From Betaproteobacteria bacterium (GTDB lineage Bacteria; Pseudomonadota; Gammaproteobacteria; Burkholderiales; Sulfuricellaceae): DNA of 54,049 nt. Both the position numbers and the translations under genes were made by a program. Of this stretch, positions 44,748-54,049 are shown piece by piece. The first letter of the stretch is position 1; the number at the start of each line of letters is the position of its first letter. The stretch lies in contig JAJFTF010000032.1 in assembly GCA_021373185.1 (NCBI GenBank), forward strand, positions 1 through 54,049, read 5' to 3'. Below the pieces are notes generated by a model that was not told the DNA's origin, ran no database searches, and was given only the letters and a program-made list of their open reading frames with translations.

Positions 44748-44756
44748 TGTGGCCTC

Positions 44757-44942
44757 CTATTTCTGTTCGTTCGGTTTGGCGGGCGCAGGCGCGCCGCCCT
44801 GATTCTGCAACTGCCAGACTTCGTCGATGATCTTGTCAGCCGCTTTTTCGGCGGCGGCTGCAGGGAAATAAATATTGATGGTGACGCACGCCGAAACGCT
44901 GCTTGCCAGCAAAACCGCGGCAACCATGGATAATTTTTTCAT
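44757..44942 (-). CDS. ynbE: YnbE-family outer-membrane lipoprotein
   Basis: This 61-residue lipoprotein has a lipobox LLASSVSAC with Cys19 as the lipid-modified residue, and a mature part starting CVTINIYFPAAAAEKAADKI, characteristic of YnbE. The ATG at 44942 gives a proper signal peptide. It lies nine bases before ydbL. YnbE is thought to form an outer-membrane multimer that works with YdbH. Confidence 0.9.
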   Translation of the reverse strand: MKKLSMVAAVLLASSVSACVTINIYFPAAAAEKAADKIIDEVWQLQNQGGAPAPAKPNEQK

Positions 44943-44984
44943 GCGCCTCCTTTTTAGTCCGAACGCTTCAATCCAGAAGAAGCC

Positions 44985-45105
44985 AGCCACGGATTAACAC
45001 AGATGTACACGGATTATCAAAAGCCTGCATGGCATTTACCTCTTACTTACTTTCGGGAGGAACAATGTTATTCCTACCACTCATATCTGTGTAAATCCGT
45101 GGCTA
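44985..45105. repeat. Family E inverted repeat between ydbH and ynbE
   Basis: AGCCACGGATTAACACAGAT at 44985 pairs with ATCTGTGTAAATCCGTGGCT ending near 45105, with a loop of about 80 bases. It interrupts an otherwise compact operon. Confidence 0.85.
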
Positions 45106-45133
45106 AAAATATTTTTCAAGTGAGGCTTCCTGC

Positions 45134-47128
45134 TTACTGGATAACCGGCTTGACGTTCTTTTGCGTGATCCGCTTCAGCCGCTCCAGCAAGTCATCCCAG
45201 CCCACCTGGCGATTGTAACCGATTACGCTGATCGCCGGTATGCCGCCCCCCTGCACGATGACGTAGCCATGCGGCGCGGGCTCGACGCCATCCATCAGGC
45301 ACACGCCGTTGCGCAGCGCGCAGGAAAGCCCGATCCGCTCATAGCCGAACTGTTCGAAAAACCGCAAAAAGCTGCGCTGGATCGCCGCAGCCGCACCGGC
45401 GCCGCCCAGTGAGGAAATGTTCTGTACCGCGCCCTGACTGATTTTCCGGGGATAACTGCCGGGACTGCTCGCCACGCTGGCATCGAACTTGACCGGGTGC
45501 CAGTTGGACATTTCCAGTCCGTCCACGCCGATGTCGATGCGCCCCTGCATGTTGCCGAAAGAGAAGGTGCGGGTCAGCAGATCGAGGTCGAGATTGCGCA
45601 TATCGAGATTGGCCGATAAATGCGGCGTCCGGCCAAACGGCTCGGACAACGAAAGATCCTTGACCACCACCGTGCCGTCGAAAATCCTGAACAACAGCGC
45701 ACCGTTTACCTTGAGGTTGCCGCCGGCATAGTCGACAGCGGGAATGATGCCGGACAGCGTGCCGTGCATGGGCGGCAAGCCGAGAGCCGCACTGAAGCGC
45801 TCCATCGAAACCGGCGCCAGCCCGCCGCTGAAGTTCCACTGCCAGCCACCAGCGCTACGGCTGGCGGCGAAGCCGTCGAGATTCAACCGGCCATCGAGCA
45901 GCGGCACCGAAAAGCCCGGCGCAGTGAAGCGCCAGCCCTGCATCGTCAGCGGCACCCGCGTTTCACCCAGCGCCAGATGCAGCACCTCGCCGCCGGTGAA
46001 ACGAATCTCCGCCTCGCGCTGCGCCACATTCGACCAAGGCACGCGGGCATCCACGCCACGCAGGGCGAAGCGCCCCTCCTCGTCAACCAGTTCGGCAGCG
46101 CGCAGGGTTAAATCGAAATCGGTAGTTGCGCCATCGCGGTAGCGCCATGCCAGATCGCCTCGACCCTTGGCCTGTAGCTTGGCGAAAGCGGTTTTTTCCA
46201 GAAAGGGTTTGAGCAGCAACCGGTACAGCCCGTCCAGATCGAGTCCTGCTGCTTTCAGGTCGAAATCGGCCAGCCCCCCGCCCGCCATCTTCCAGCCGCC
46301 GGAAAGCTGCGCCTCACCCACTCCGGCCACCCGCAAACTGCCCTGGCTGACGCGCAGCATGTCGCCCTCCAGGCTGCCCTGCCCGGAAAAATGCTGCCCG
46401 CCCTGAGGGAAATACAGCGGCTGCCAGAATGCTTCGCCGGTTTGCCAGTCCACATCGCCACGCCATTGCCAACCGGCTTTCCCGCGTGAAATATCCAGCT
46501 TCACTGCGCCGCCGATTTTCTCGCCGGCATGCAGGCCGCTGGCATCGGCAAAGGCCAATTCCTTGAGCTTCACATCGGCAACGACATTTGCCATGCCAAT
46601 CTGGCCGCCGTCAATGCCGATGCTGCCGTTCCATGTTCCGGCAGTGGGCTTGACGGAGTTATGCGGCAGGAAACCGACCAGCCGCCTGACCTGTCCATTG
46701 TCAGCCTCGACCCGGACATTCCAGCCGGGATTACCCCACTTGGCGCGAACACGCCAGATTTCATCGCGCGAAAAATTCACCGACAGATCCAGCACCTTGG
46801 CTTGCGGCTGGTATGCAAAGCGCACCGGCAATTTCTCTGTCAAGCCCAGTTCGCCTTGATCGCAACGGATCGCGCCATTGTCCAGCCGGGTCTTGCTGCA
46901 GGACAGCCGGACATTGCGCCAAGTTTGGTCGCGCCATGAAAGCTCGCCGATGCGCGCCTCGAAATGGGAAAAACCGGCCCCGTCCAGCTTGGCGCTGATG
47001 GTCTTGACATGAAATGTCGGAGCGACGATATCGTCGATGCTCAGGGTAATTTGCCCGGCTTGGGCAAATATCGGCAACAGGCAAAGAATGCAAAGAACAT
47101 AGCCGCGCCATAGCGCCAGAAACCGCAT
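45134..47128 (-). CDS. ydbH: YdbH-family AsmA-like intermembrane protein
   Basis: This 664-residue protein begins with a signal or anchor segment (MRFLALWRGYVLCILCLLPI), followed by a long, mainly beta-strand region with repeated domain-like units (SLRVAGVGEAQLSGGWKM, GTLSGIIPAVDYAGGNLKVN). It ends in a C-terminal domain (GAVQNISSLGGAGAAAAIQRSF, FEQFGYERIGLSC) typical of YdbH/DUF748 AsmA-like bridge proteins. With YnbE and YdbL it is thought to move phospholipid between the membranes. The start at 47128 is chosen because it gives the hydrophobic N-terminus; the longer frame overlaps cysM. Confidence 0.9.
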   Translation of the reverse strand: MRFLALWRGYVLCILCLLPIFAQAGQITLSIDDIVAPTFHVKTISAKLDGAGFSHFEARIGELSWRDQTWRNVRLSCSKTRLDNGAIRCDQGELGLTEKLPVRFAYQPQAKVLDLSVNFSRDEIWRVRAKWGNPGWNVRVEADNGQVRRLVGFLPHNSVKPTAGTWNGSIGIDGGQIGMANVVADVKLKELAFADASGLHAGEKIGGAVKLDISRGKAGWQWRGDVDWQTGEAFWQPLYFPQGGQHFSGQGSLEGDMLRVSQGSLRVAGVGEAQLSGGWKMAGGGLADFDLKAAGLDLDGLYRLLLKPFLEKTAFAKLQAKGRGDLAWRYRDGATTDFDLTLRAAELVDEEGRFALRGVDARVPWSNVAQREAEIRFTGGEVLHLALGETRVPLTMQGWRFTAPGFSVPLLDGRLNLDGFAASRSAGGWQWNFSGGLAPVSMERFSAALGLPPMHGTLSGIIPAVDYAGGNLKVNGALLFRIFDGTVVVKDLSLSEPFGRTPHLSANLDMRNLDLDLLTRTFSFGNMQGRIDIGVDGLEMSNWHPVKFDASVASSPGSYPRKISQGAVQNISSLGGAGAAAAIQRSFLRFFEQFGYERIGLSCALRNGVCLMDGVEPAPHGYVIVQGGGIPAISVIGYNRQVGWDDLLERLKRITQKNVKPVIQ

Positions 47129-47136
47129 GGGGAAAA

Positions 47137-48024
47137 TCAGGCGGGAAATACGCCGGTAGAGAGATAGCGGTCGCCGCGGTCGCAGACGATGGAGACGATC
47201 ACCGCATTCTCGACCTCGGCGGAAAGCCTGAGCGCAGCCGCCAATGCGCCGCCCGACGAGATGCCGGCGAAGATACCTTCTTCCGCCGCCAGCCGCCGTG
47301 TCATTTCCTCGGCCTCCTGCTGGCCGACTTCGATCATCCGGTCGATCCGCTTGAAGTCGCAGATTTTCGGCAAGTAAGCTAGCGGCCACTTGCGGATGCC
47401 GGGGATCTGCGAGCCGTCGCTGGGCTGTACGCCAACGACCTGAATCGCCGGATTCTGTTCCTTGAGGTAGCGCGAGCAGCCCATGATGGTGCCGGTGGTG
47501 CCCATGCTGCTGACGAAATGGGTGATTTTTCCCGCCGTGTCGCGCCAGATTTCCGGGCCGGTGCCTTCATAGTGCGCAAGCGGATTGTCGGGGCTGGAAA
47601 ACTGGTCGAGGATCACGCCCCGGCCCTCGTCGCGCATTTGGTTGGCGGCGTCGATCGCCGCCTCCATGCTGCCCGCTTTCGGCGTCAGCACGATTTCAGC
47701 GCCGAAGGCGCGCATCACCTGACGCCGCTCCACGCTCATGTGCTCCGGCATCACCAGCACCATTTTGTAGCCGCGCATCGCCGCCGCCATCGCCAGGGCA
47801 ATGCCGGTATTGCCGCTGGTCGCTTCGATCAGCGTGTCGCCGGGCTTGATCTCGCCGCGTTCCTCCGCCCGTTGGATCATCGACAGCGCAGGCCGATCCT
47901 TGACCGAGCCGGCCGGATTGTTGCCTTCCAGCTTCACCAGCACGATATTACCGGTATCGCCCGGCAGGTATTTCAATCTCGCCAGCGGCGTGCTGCCGAC
48001 AAAATCTTCTATCGTCTTAAACAT
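47137..48024 (-). CDS. cysM: Cysteine synthase B
   Basis: CysM is a PLP enzyme making cysteine from O-acetylserine and sulfide or thiosulfate. The PLP lysine is in NNPAGSVKDRPAL, the substrate loop is EATSGNTGIALAMAAAMRGY, and the phosphate-binding segment is GTTGTIMG. The FGAEIVLTPK and DGSQIPGIRKWP segments favour the CysM type over CysK. Length is 295 residues. The ATG at 48024 has GGGGAG upstream and lies within the last bases of the GGDEF gene. Confidence 0.95.
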   Translation of the reverse strand: MFKTIEDFVGSTPLARLKYLPGDTGNIVLVKLEGNNPAGSVKDRPALSMIQRAEERGEIKPGDTLIEATSGNTGIALAMAAAMRGYKMVLVMPEHMSVERRQVMRAFGAEIVLTPKAGSMEAAIDAANQMRDEGRGVILDQFSSPDNPLAHYEGTGPEIWRDTAGKITHFVSSMGTTGTIMGCSRYLKEQNPAIQVVGVQPSDGSQIPGIRKWPLAYLPKICDFKRIDRMIEVGQQEAEEMTRRLAAEEGIFAGISSGGALAAALRLSAEVENAVIVSIVCDRGDRYLSTGVFPA

Positions 48025-48985
48025 TTTTGTCACTCCCCTCATGGCGAGACTGGTAAAGCTGGTCGCATTCCTCGATTACGCCAGCCATGGTCACGCAGTT
48101 TCTGCCGCTCTTCCTTGAATGCGCAGTCGCCCTTCCTGCACGGGCAAACAGCTCCTGGCGACCTTCTCCCTGCACCAGCATGGCGACGCCGAAGCTGGCG
48201 GTGAGCGGCTTCACCATGGGCAGAATAATCTGGCTTTCCAGCTCCATGCGCAAGCGCTCGGCCACGATCAGTGCGCCTATTTCATTGGTTTCCGGCAGCA
48301 GCACGGCGAACTCCTGATCGCCATAGCGCACCGCCAGATCGGTAGCGCGCAACGAACGGGTAATAATCGTCGCCACATGTCGCAGCAATTCATCGCCGAC
48401 TTCGCGGCCATAAGTTTCATTCACCCCGCGTAAATCGTCCATCTCCATCAGCATCAGTCCGAGTGGGCGGTGATATCGTTCCCACCGGCTGATTTCCTCG
48501 CTAACCCGATCATCCAGGCTCTTGCGGTTGGCCAAGCCGGTTACGGCATCCTGGCGCTTGAGCGCCTCGACCGTTGCCAGCGCCTTTTGCACCGCCTGAT
48601 TACGCCGCGTCAGTGTGCGCTCGGCCTCTTCCAGTTCACGACCCAGTCGCTCAATCGTTCCAGTCAGTTGCCGGTATGCCGAAATACCCGGCTCGGCGGC
48701 AAACAGCCAGCCCGACCCGGCACGATAGATATTGCCGGTCAGGGTGCATTCGCCACCCTGCGAATCGGCAAACATAATCGTACCGGAATATGCCCTGCCG
48801 TCCGCTCCCACCGCGGTCTGCCCGAGTTTTGCCATATCGGGCTGGGTCAGGCGCGCTGCGGACACTGCAGCAAGAAAACCCTGATTGGATTCGACGACCC
48901 GGCCCGACTCATCCAGCGCCGCAATGGCTACCGCATGAAGCTCCATCGCCCAGGCCGGTATCGGCGAAACCCTCGTGTCAGACAA
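48017..48985 (-). CDS. GGDEF-domain protein with degenerate signature motif
   Basis: This 322-residue protein has an N-terminal PAS-like region (VAIAALDESGRVVESNQGFL), a short coiled coil (LGRELEEAERTLTRRNQAVQ) and a GGDEF domain (DAVTGLANRKSLDDRV, DLAVRYGDQEFAVLLPETN). The signature reads GDQEF in place of GGDEF, so the second Gly, needed for GTP binding, is lost and cyclase activity is doubtful. It may sense or bind c-di-GMP instead. It overlaps the start of cysM by eight bases. Confidence 0.88.
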   Translation of the reverse strand: MSDTRVSPIPAWAMELHAVAIAALDESGRVVESNQGFLAAVSAARLTQPDMAKLGQTAVGADGRAYSGTIMFADSQGGECTLTGNIYRAGSGWLFAAEPGISAYRQLTGTIERLGRELEEAERTLTRRNQAVQKALATVEALKRQDAVTGLANRKSLDDRVSEEISRWERYHRPLGLMLMEMDDLRGVNETYGREVGDELLRHVATIITRSLRATDLAVRYGDQEFAVLLPETNEIGALIVAERLRMELESQIILPMVKPLTASFGVAMLVQGEGRQELFARAGRATAHSRKSGRNCVTMAGVIEECDQLYQSRHEGSDKNV

Positions 48986-49054
48986 CGCGCGCTCACTTTC
49001 CCGAAGAATGACTCAACGTCCAATCTATCGCAATTATCCGAAACACTCAAATAA

Positions 49055-49080
49055 CAACAGCCCCGCGAGCGGGGCTGTTG
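49055..49080 (-). terminator. Hairpin terminator after the ComEA-like gene
   Basis: CAACAGCCCCGC / GCGGGGCTGTTG forms a 12-bp stem around a 2-base loop; downstream on the minus strand is TTATTTG. It lies 21 bases after the stop codon. Confidence 0.8.
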
Positions 49081-49101
49081 AAAACAGGCAGGTGAAAGCG
49101 C

Positions 49102-49548
49102 TTACTTCGCAGCAGCGCCTTTTTTGTCGGCCTCTTTCTTGCTGGCCTTGCCATCTTTCCTGGCGGCCTTGTCGTCGCCTTTGGCCGGTACTGCATCCTT
49201 TTTGGCATCGGTGGCAGGCTTGGCTTTTTCTTCGACCTTGGCGGGCGCGGCTTCCTTCTTGCCCTTGCCTTCCGCTTTGGCGGGTGCGGCGCCACCGCTT
49301 ACGGTCAAATCGGCGCGCAGTTTATCCACGGTTTTCTTGCCGAACCCGGACACCTTTTCAAGATCGTCCACCGATTTGAATGGGCCATTCTGGGTGCGGT
49401 AATCGACAATAGCCTTGGCTTTGACCGGGCCGACGCCCTTCAGCGTGTCGAGCTCCGCCTGGGTGGCGGTATTCAGGTTGACCGGGCCGGCAAACGCAGC
49501 GGTTGCAAAAGCAAAACAGGCGATCAGGATCAGAAGCAGTTTTTTCAT
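49102..49548 (-). CDS. ComEA-like helix-hairpin-helix DNA-binding protein with Lys/Ala tail
   Basis: This 148-residue protein has a signal peptide (MKKLLLILIACFAFATAAFA), a ComEA-type helix-hairpin-helix domain (VNLNTATQAELDTLKGVGPV, SVDDLEKVSGFGKKTVDKL) and a roughly 65-residue Lys/Ala/Glu-rich low-complexity tail resembling histone-like C-terminal tails. It probably binds DNA in the periplasm during uptake; the tail may strengthen non-specific binding. A good terminator follows. Confidence 0.9.
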   Translation of the reverse strand: MKKLLLILIACFAFATAAFAGPVNLNTATQAELDTLKGVGPVKAKAIVDYRTQNGPFKSVDDLEKVSGFGKKTVDKLRADLTVSGGAAPAKAEGKGKKEAAPAKVEEKAKPATDAKKDAVPAKGDDKAARKDGKASKKEADKKGAAAK

Positions 49549-49612
49549 AGCACTCCCCTTTTTAGTATTGATTACATAATGAACAGACTACCCCAATCAT
49601 AACGCCAGAATA

Positions 49613-50608
49613 TCAGCCGCGTTGACGCAGATGCTCGATGTAGCGTTCTACGCCCTGTTCCACGGTCAGGAACGGATCAGTGTAACCGGCAGTACGCAGG
49701 GCGGAAATGCCCGCCTGGGTGAAGCTCTGGTATTTGCCCTTGAGCGCATCCGGGAAGGCCACGTATTCGACCAGCCCCTGTTCCTGCATCTGCTTGATAT
49801 TGAGCGGCGCTTCGCCCTTGGCCTTGCGGCAGCTATTCACGGCAGCCACGGCCACGTCGTTGAAAGTCTGGCTGTTGCCGGTGCCGAGGTTGAAGATGCC
49901 GGACTGGTCGGGATGATCGAGGAACCACATGTTGACCTTGACCACATCCTCCACCGACACGAAATCGCGCCGCTGCTCGCCGTTGGCATAACCGTCGCAG
50001 CCTTCGAACAGCTTGACCTTGCCTTCAGCCTGGTACTGGTTGAAGAAGTGGAACGCGACCGAAGCCATGCGCCCCTTGTGCTGCTCGCGCGGGCCATAGA
50101 CGTTGAAGTAACGGAAGCCGACGATCTGCGCAGTTTTGTTCTGCCACATGCGGCGCACGTACTGGTCGAACAGGAACTTGGAATAACCGTAGACGTTGAG
50201 CGGCGCTTCATGCTCGCGCGATTCGCTGAACACCGTACCGCCGCCGTAAACGCTGGCGGAAGAGGCATACAGCAGGGGCACGCCTTCGTTCTGGCAATAG
50301 TCCAGTAGCGACACGGTGTAGCGGTAGTTGTTTTCCATCATGTAGCGGCCATCGGTCTCCATGGTGTCGGAGCAGGCGCCCTCGTGGAAAATGGCCGCCA
50401 CTTCGCCTTCGAAAGCGCCGTCCAAGATCAGGTCGATGAAATCTTCCTTGTCGAGGTAGTCGGCGATTTCGCAGTCCACCAGATTCTTGAACTTGTCGGC
50501 CTTCTTCATGTTGTCGACCGCGATGATGTCGGTGATGCCGCGGTCGTTCAGACCCTTGACGAGGTTGGCGCCGATGAAGCCGGCTGCGCCGGTGACGATG
50601 TAATGCAT
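49613..50608 (-). CDS. hldD: ADP-L-glycero-D-manno-heptose 6-epimerase
   Basis: HldD (RfaD) epimerises ADP-D,D-heptose for the lipopolysaccharide inner core. The 331-residue protein has the Rossmann fingerprint [34 protein letters not shown], the catalytic Tyr/Lys in [13 protein letters not shown], and [12 protein letters not shown]. It is co-directional with hldA, ugd, pyrF and lapB, an envelope-biosynthesis block. Confidence 0.97.
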   Translation of the reverse strand: MHYIVTGAAGFIGANLVKGLNDRGITDIIAVDNMKKADKFKNLVDCEIADYLDKEDFIDLILDGAFEGEVAAIFHEGACSDTMETDGRYMMENNYRYTVSLLDYCQNEGVPLLYASSASVYGGGTVFSESREHEAPLNVYGYSKFLFDQYVRRMWQNKTAQIVGFRYFNVYGPREQHKGRMASVAFHFFNQYQAEGKVKLFEGCDGYANGEQRRDFVSVEDVVKVNMWFLDHPDQSGIFNLGTGNSQTFNDVAVAAVNSCRKAKGEAPLNIKQMQEQGLVEYVAFPDALKGKYQSFTQAGISALRTAGYTDPFLTVEQGVERYIEHLRQRG

Positions 50609-50619
50609 GGTTTTTCCTT

Positions 50620-51555
50620 TTATTTGTTCAATTCGGCGATTAATTCTTCACGGTTTGCCACTGCTGTGCCCAGTTTGCCGACCACGATGCCGGCAGCGAG
50701 ATTGGCAATATGCACCGCCTCCGGCAGGTCGGCACCTGCCGCCAGCATCACGCCCAGCGTGGCGATGACGGTGTCTCCTGCGCCGCTGACATCGTACACC
50801 TCACGCGCCAAGGCATGTTCGTGCGTCGTTCCCGACTCGCGGAACAGCGTCATGCCCTCTTCGCTGCGGGTGACCAGTAGCGCCTGCAAATTGAGCTCAT
50901 GACGCAATTGCTGCGCCTTGCGCGTCAGTTCTTCCTCGCCCTTCCAGCTTCCCGCCACTTCGCGGAACTCGCTGCGGTTGGGCGTCAGCAAGGTGGCGCC
51001 GCTATAGCGCTCGTAGTCGTCGCCCTTGGGGTCGACCAGCACCGGTTTTTTCATGGCATTGGCCAGCGCGATCATTTGCCGGATATGCGTCAGCCCGCCC
51101 TTGCCATAATCAGACAGGATCACCACGTCGGCATCCGCCAGCATTTTCTCGAAATCCGCCAGTTTGCTGAGCAGCACTTCATGGCTCGGAGAGGTTTCGA
51201 AATCGATGCGCAGCAACTGCTGCTGCCGCCCGATCACGCGCAGCTTGATGGTGGTATCCAGGCCCTCGTCGCGGTGCAGCACCACATTGACGTTTTCGTT
51301 GTGCAACAGGCGAGCCAGGCTGTCGCCCGCCTCGTCGCTGCCGGCCACCGACAGCAGGGAAACTTTCGCCCCCAGCGCCGCCGCGTTGCGCGCCACGTTG
51401 GCGGCGCCACCCGGTCGCTCCTCGGTGCGACCGACATGCACCACCGGCACCGGCGCCTCCGGTGAAATGCGGCTCACCTCGCCGAACCAGTAGCGATCCA
51501 GCATGATGTCGCCGACGACTAGGACACGCGCATTTTCAAAGTTAGGTAAGTTCAT
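50620..51555 (-). CDS. hldA: D-glycero-beta-D-manno-heptose-7-phosphate kinase
   Basis: This is the PfkB-type kinase domain of RfaE, making heptose-1,7-bisphosphate. The 311-residue protein has [19 protein letters not shown] near the start and the PfkB catalytic signature [14 protein letters not shown] near the C-terminus. It lacks the adenylyltransferase domain of E. coli HldE, so this is the split (HldA) form and the HldC enzyme must be encoded elsewhere. It starts 11 bases before hldD. Confidence 0.94.
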   Translation of the reverse strand: MNLPNFENARVLVVGDIMLDRYWFGEVSRISPEAPVPVVHVGRTEERPGGAANVARNAAALGAKVSLLSVAGSDEAGDSLARLLHNENVNVVLHRDEGLDTTIKLRVIGRQQQLLRIDFETSPSHEVLLSKLADFEKMLADADVVILSDYGKGGLTHIRQMIALANAMKKPVLVDPKGDDYERYSGATLLTPNRSEFREVAGSWKGEEELTRKAQQLRHELNLQALLVTRSEEGMTLFRESGTTHEHALAREVYDVSGAGDTVIATLGVMLAAGADLPEAVHIANLAAGIVVGKLGTAVANREELIAELNK

Positions 51556-51561
51556 AGCTTA

Positions 51562-51628
51562 GTAATGAGTGATGGGCAATGGGTGATGGGCGGCGTTTTT
51601 CATCACCCATCCCTCATCACCCATTACG
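51562..51628. repeat. Family F inverted repeat between ugd and hldA
   Basis: GTAATGAGTGATGGGCAATG on the left pairs imperfectly with CATCACCCATCCCTCATCAC and CCATTAC on the right. TTTTTTT follows near 51629 on the plus side. It occupies the whole intergenic gap. Confidence 0.8.
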
Positions 51629-51633
51629 TTTTT

Positions 51634-52956
51634 TTATAAACGACCAATCGCGAAATACTCAATTCCCGCAGCCCGCACGTCTTTCGGCTCGTACAAGTTG
51701 CGGCCATCGAAGATCACCGGTTCCTTGAGGCTGGCCTTGACGGCGGCGAAGTTCGGCACGCGGAACACCTGCCATTCGGTCACGATGACCAGGGCATCGG
51801 CACCTGCCAGCGCATCCATCGGCGCTTCCACCAGTTTCAGGCGGGGATCGTCGCCGAAAATGCGTGTGGTTTCGTGCATCGCCACCGGATCATAGGCCGT
51901 CACGGTCGCGCCGCGCGCCCACAGGCCCTTGATCAGCACACGGCTAGGGGCGTCGCGCATGTCGTCGGTGTTGGGCTTGAATGCCAGGCCCCACAAGGCG
52001 AAATTCCGGCCAGTCAGATCGTTGCCGTACTTGGCGGTGATCTTGTCCAGCAGCACTTCCTTCTGGCGCTCGTTAGCGGTCTCGACGGCATTCAGTATCC
52101 TCAGGTCGCTGCCGTATTCCTTGGCGGTGCGCTGCAGGGCCTGCACGTCCTTGGGGAAGCAGGAGCCGCCGTAGCCGCAACCGGCATAGAGAAAGTGGTA
52201 GCCGATACGCGGATCGGAGCCGATGCCATGGCGTACGTTCTCGATGTCCGCACCCATTTTCTCGGCCAGCAGCGCGAGTTCGTTCATGAACGAAATGCGC
52301 GTGGCAAGCATGGCGTTGGCGGCGTACTTGGTCAGTTCGGCGGACTTGATGTCCATCATGATCAGGCGTTCGTGGTTGCGCTGGAATGGCGCATACAGCG
52401 AACGCATCAACTGTATCGCGCGATCGTCGTCGGTGCCGACGACGATACGGTCGGGGCGCATGAAATCATCGACCGCGGCGCCTTCCTTGAGGAACTCCGG
52501 ATTGGAAGCCACGCTGAATTCGATCTTGGAGGAGCGTTTGGCAAGCTCTTCCTGCACCGCAGCGCGCACCTTGTCGGCGGTTCCAACCGGTACCGTGGAC
52601 TTGTCCACGATCACGGTGTATTCCTGCATGTTCTGGCCGATGGCGCGTGCCGCTGCCACCACATATTGCAGGTCGGCGGAACCATCTTCGTCCGGCGGAG
52701 TGCCGACGGCGATGAACTGGATCGCGCCATGTTTGGCACTCTCAGCCGGGTCGGTGGTAAAACGCAAGCGGCCTGCCGCCACGTTGCGCTTGACCATATC
52801 TTCCAGACCGGGCTCGTAAATCGGGATGCCGCCATTATTGAGGATGTTGATCTTGTTCACATCCACGTCCAGGCACAGCACGTCGTTGCCCACTTCCGCC
52901 AGGCAGGTGCCTGTCACCAAGCCGACATAGCCGGTGCCGATCACGCTTACTTTCAT
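51634..52956 (-). CDS. ugd: UDP-glucose 6-dehydrogenase
   Basis: This enzyme oxidises UDP-glucose to UDP-glucuronate for polysaccharide or lipid A modification. The 440-residue protein has the NAD-binding [20 protein letters not shown], the catalytic Cys in [12 protein letters not shown], and [20 protein letters not shown] in the C-terminal domain. It overlaps the end of pyrF by four bases (ATGA type). Confidence 0.97.
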   Translation of the reverse strand: MKVSVIGTGYVGLVTGTCLAEVGNDVLCLDVDVNKINILNNGGIPIYEPGLEDMVKRNVAAGRLRFTTDPAESAKHGAIQFIAVGTPPDEDGSADLQYVVAAARAIGQNMQEYTVIVDKSTVPVGTADKVRAAVQEELAKRSSKIEFSVASNPEFLKEGAAVDDFMRPDRIVVGTDDDRAIQLMRSLYAPFQRNHERLIMMDIKSAELTKYAANAMLATRISFMNELALLAEKMGADIENVRHGIGSDPRIGYHFLYAGCGYGGSCFPKDVQALQRTAKEYGSDLRILNAVETANERQKEVLLDKITAKYGNDLTGRNFALWGLAFKPNTDDMRDAPSRVLIKGLWARGATVTAYDPVAMHETTRIFGDDPRLKLVEAPMDALAGADALVIVTEWQVFRVPNFAAVKASLKEPVIFDGRNLYEPKDVRAAGIEYFAIGRL

Positions 52957-53663
52957 TGTTTCACTCCATTAATTTCAAGGTTGATTTGCTGTAAAACCTG
53001 CAGCGGATCGGCGGCTTTGGTAATGGGCCGGCCAATCACTAAATAATGCGAGCCGAGACGAATGGCTTCGGTCGGCGTGACGATGCGGGTCTGGTCATCC
53101 TGCGCGGCGTTGGCCGGGCGGATGCCGGGCGTCACCAGGCAAAAATCCGCGCCCAGTTCCTGTCGCAGCGACGAGGCTTCCTGCGCCGAACACACCACCC
53201 CGTCGAGACCGCTTGCCTGAGCCAGGCCGGCCAGGCGCAACACGGTTTCGCGGGGTTCCCCGGCGATGCCGAGTTCGTTCAGATCGTCGCGGCCCATGCT
53301 GGTCAGCACCGTCACCGCAATCAGTTTGGGACGGTGAGCCGCCCCCTCCAGCGCCTCGCGCGCCGCCTCCATCATGCGTCGGCCACCCAGGGCATGCACG
53401 TTCAACATCCACACCCCGAGCCGAGCCGCGGCCTTGCAGGCGGCAGCGACGGTGTTCGGGATGTCGTGGAATTTCAGGTCGAGGAACACTTCGAAGCCAA
53501 GCGCGTTGAGTTTTTCCACCAGCGCGGGGCCGGCAGCGGTAAACAGCTCCTTGCCGACCTTGAGGCGGCACGACGCGGGATCGAGTCTTTGCGCCAGCGC
53601 CAGCGCTTCCTGGCTAGAGGAGAAATCGAGGGCGACAATGATTCTGGGATTGGTCATATTCAT
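52953..53663 (-). CDS. pyrF: Orotidine-5'-phosphate decarboxylase
   Basis: PyrF makes UMP. The 236-residue protein has [16 protein letters not shown], the catalytic [12 protein letters not shown] region, and the phosphate-binding [20 protein letters not shown] with [12 protein letters not shown]. It belongs to the class I short type. Its ATG lies one base after the lapB stop codon; a second ATG two codons in is an alternative start. Confidence 0.97.
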   Translation of the reverse strand: MNMTNPRIIVALDFSSSQEALALAQRLDPASCRLKVGKELFTAAGPALVEKLNALGFEVFLDLKFHDIPNTVAAACKAAARLGVWMLNVHALGGRRMMEAAREALEGAAHRPKLIAVTVLTSMGRDDLNELGIAGEPRETVLRLAGLAQASGLDGVVCSAQEASSLRQELGADFCLVTPGIRPANAAQDDQTRIVTPTEAIRLGSHYLVIGRPITKAADPLQVLQQINLEINGVKQ

Positions 53664-53664
53664 T

Positions 53665-54049
53665 TCAGATTTTCAGGCTGGGCTTCTTGCCCTGCACTTC
53701 GGTTTCCTCGCTGCGGCGCGGCGGGTAGGTCTCCCATTTGCCGCATGCCGGGCAATGCCAGAAATACTGGCGCGCCCTGAACCCGCAATTATCGCATCGA
53801 TATAGCGCCAGCCCGGCGGAATGCTGGTGGATCAGGTTGTGAACCAGTTGCAGATCCTGCCTGCGTTCAGCCGGAACCTCCAGCAACTGCGCCTCCAGCA
53901 ACCGATCTAGGCCGCGCATGCTGGGATTGCGCCGCAGCTCGTCGCGCGCCAACTGGTAGGCGACCTGCGGCCCATCGGTTTCCAGCACGGCCTGGAAAAT
54001 CACATTCAGCATATCCAGCGAACCGTAGCGCGCCAGGTAGCCGCGCAGC
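53665..54049 (-). CDS. lapB: Lipopolysaccharide assembly protein LapB, 5' part outside window
   Basis: The visible part is the C-terminal 128 residues of LapB (YciM), a TPR protein with a C-terminal rubredoxin-type metal site that controls LpxC turnover and LPS synthesis. The metal motif is seen as [20 protein letters not shown]. The frame is open to the window edge, so the gene starts beyond 54049. It lies one base before pyrF. Confidence 0.92.
   Translation of the reverse strand, partial: LRGYLARYGSLDMLNVIFQAVLETDGPQVAYQLARDELRRNPSMRGLDRLLEAQLLEVPAERRQDLQLVHNLIHQHSAGLALYRCDNCGFRARQYFWHCPACGKWETYPPRRSEETEVQGKKPSLKI

Noticed and set aside
50620..51555. Full bifunctional hldE
   Set aside because: Only the kinase domain is present (311 residues); the adenylyltransferase domain is missing, so hldA is the better name.

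Overview
This window is from a betaproteobacterial chromosome, GC-rich over most of its length. The housekeeping block at the right (cysM, a GGDEF gene, a ComEA-like gene, hldD, hldA, ugd, pyrF, lapB) and the ydbH-ynbE-ydbL genes suggest a Nitrosomonadales relative of the Gallionella/Sulfuricella kind. That placement is inference from gene content. About 33 kb (1.8-34.9 kb) is a molybdenum nitrogenase island, bordered on the left by the 3' part of a kup potassium transporter.

Nif island. Three leftward operons each begin at a -24/-12 (sigma-54) promoter with an upstream NifA-type TGT-N10-ACA site. (1) nifE-nifN-nifX-DUF269-CCE_0567-fdxB-nifQ-orf58. (2) nifH-nifD-nifK, a 2Fe-2S ferredoxin and a DUF3050 protein. 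(3) nifB-fdxN-iscA-like-nifZ-chemoreceptor-nifT-SIR2-like-GNAT, followed by a second chemoreceptor. nifA lies at the right edge and carries the complete C-X11-C-X19-C-X4-C cysteine motif of oxygen-responsive NifA proteins. No nifL, nifU, nifS, nifV or nifW is in the window.

Switch-off and NAD module. Divergent from nifH is a tightly packed rightward operon: draT, an unrecognised 189-aa gene, draG, nicotinamidase (pncA), nicotinate phosphoribosyltransferase (pncB) and glutamine-dependent NAD synthetase (nadE). DraT consumes NAD+ and releases nicotinamide, so the operon appears to join reversible ADP-ribosylation of NifH to recycling of its by-product. A SIR2-like protein lacking the usual His motif sits in the nifB operon, translationally coupled to a GNAT.

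Foreign insertions. AT-richer genes interrupt the island. Two of them (DUF4145 at 7.9 kb, HNH-like at 21.6 kb) are bounded by integron attC-type sites whose R'' boxes are perfect complements of the cassette 5' ends. The HNH cassette is followed by a toxin-antitoxin pair that looks like a second cassette with half an attC. No integrase gene is present. A HigBA pair and an Abi-like DUF4393 gene lie between nifB and nifA. A Phd-type antitoxin near 7.3 kb keeps only the start of its toxin gene.

Repeats. At least seven families of short inverted repeats sit between genes, including two copies of one family in the nifH-nifD and nifD-nifK gaps. A double-hairpin element seems to form the 3' coding end of nifN.

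Right part (35-54 kb). This is ordinary chromosome: FKBP isomerase, a secreted protein, tRNA-Arg(ACG), tRNA-Ser(GCT), lysC, an XRE regulator, a radical SAM protein, queD, tRNA-Ser(TGA), a Bax-inhibitor-1 family protein, rlmD, a DEDD exonuclease, ydbL-ynbE-ydbH, cysM and the envelope genes. No rRNA, CRISPR array or IS element was seen.
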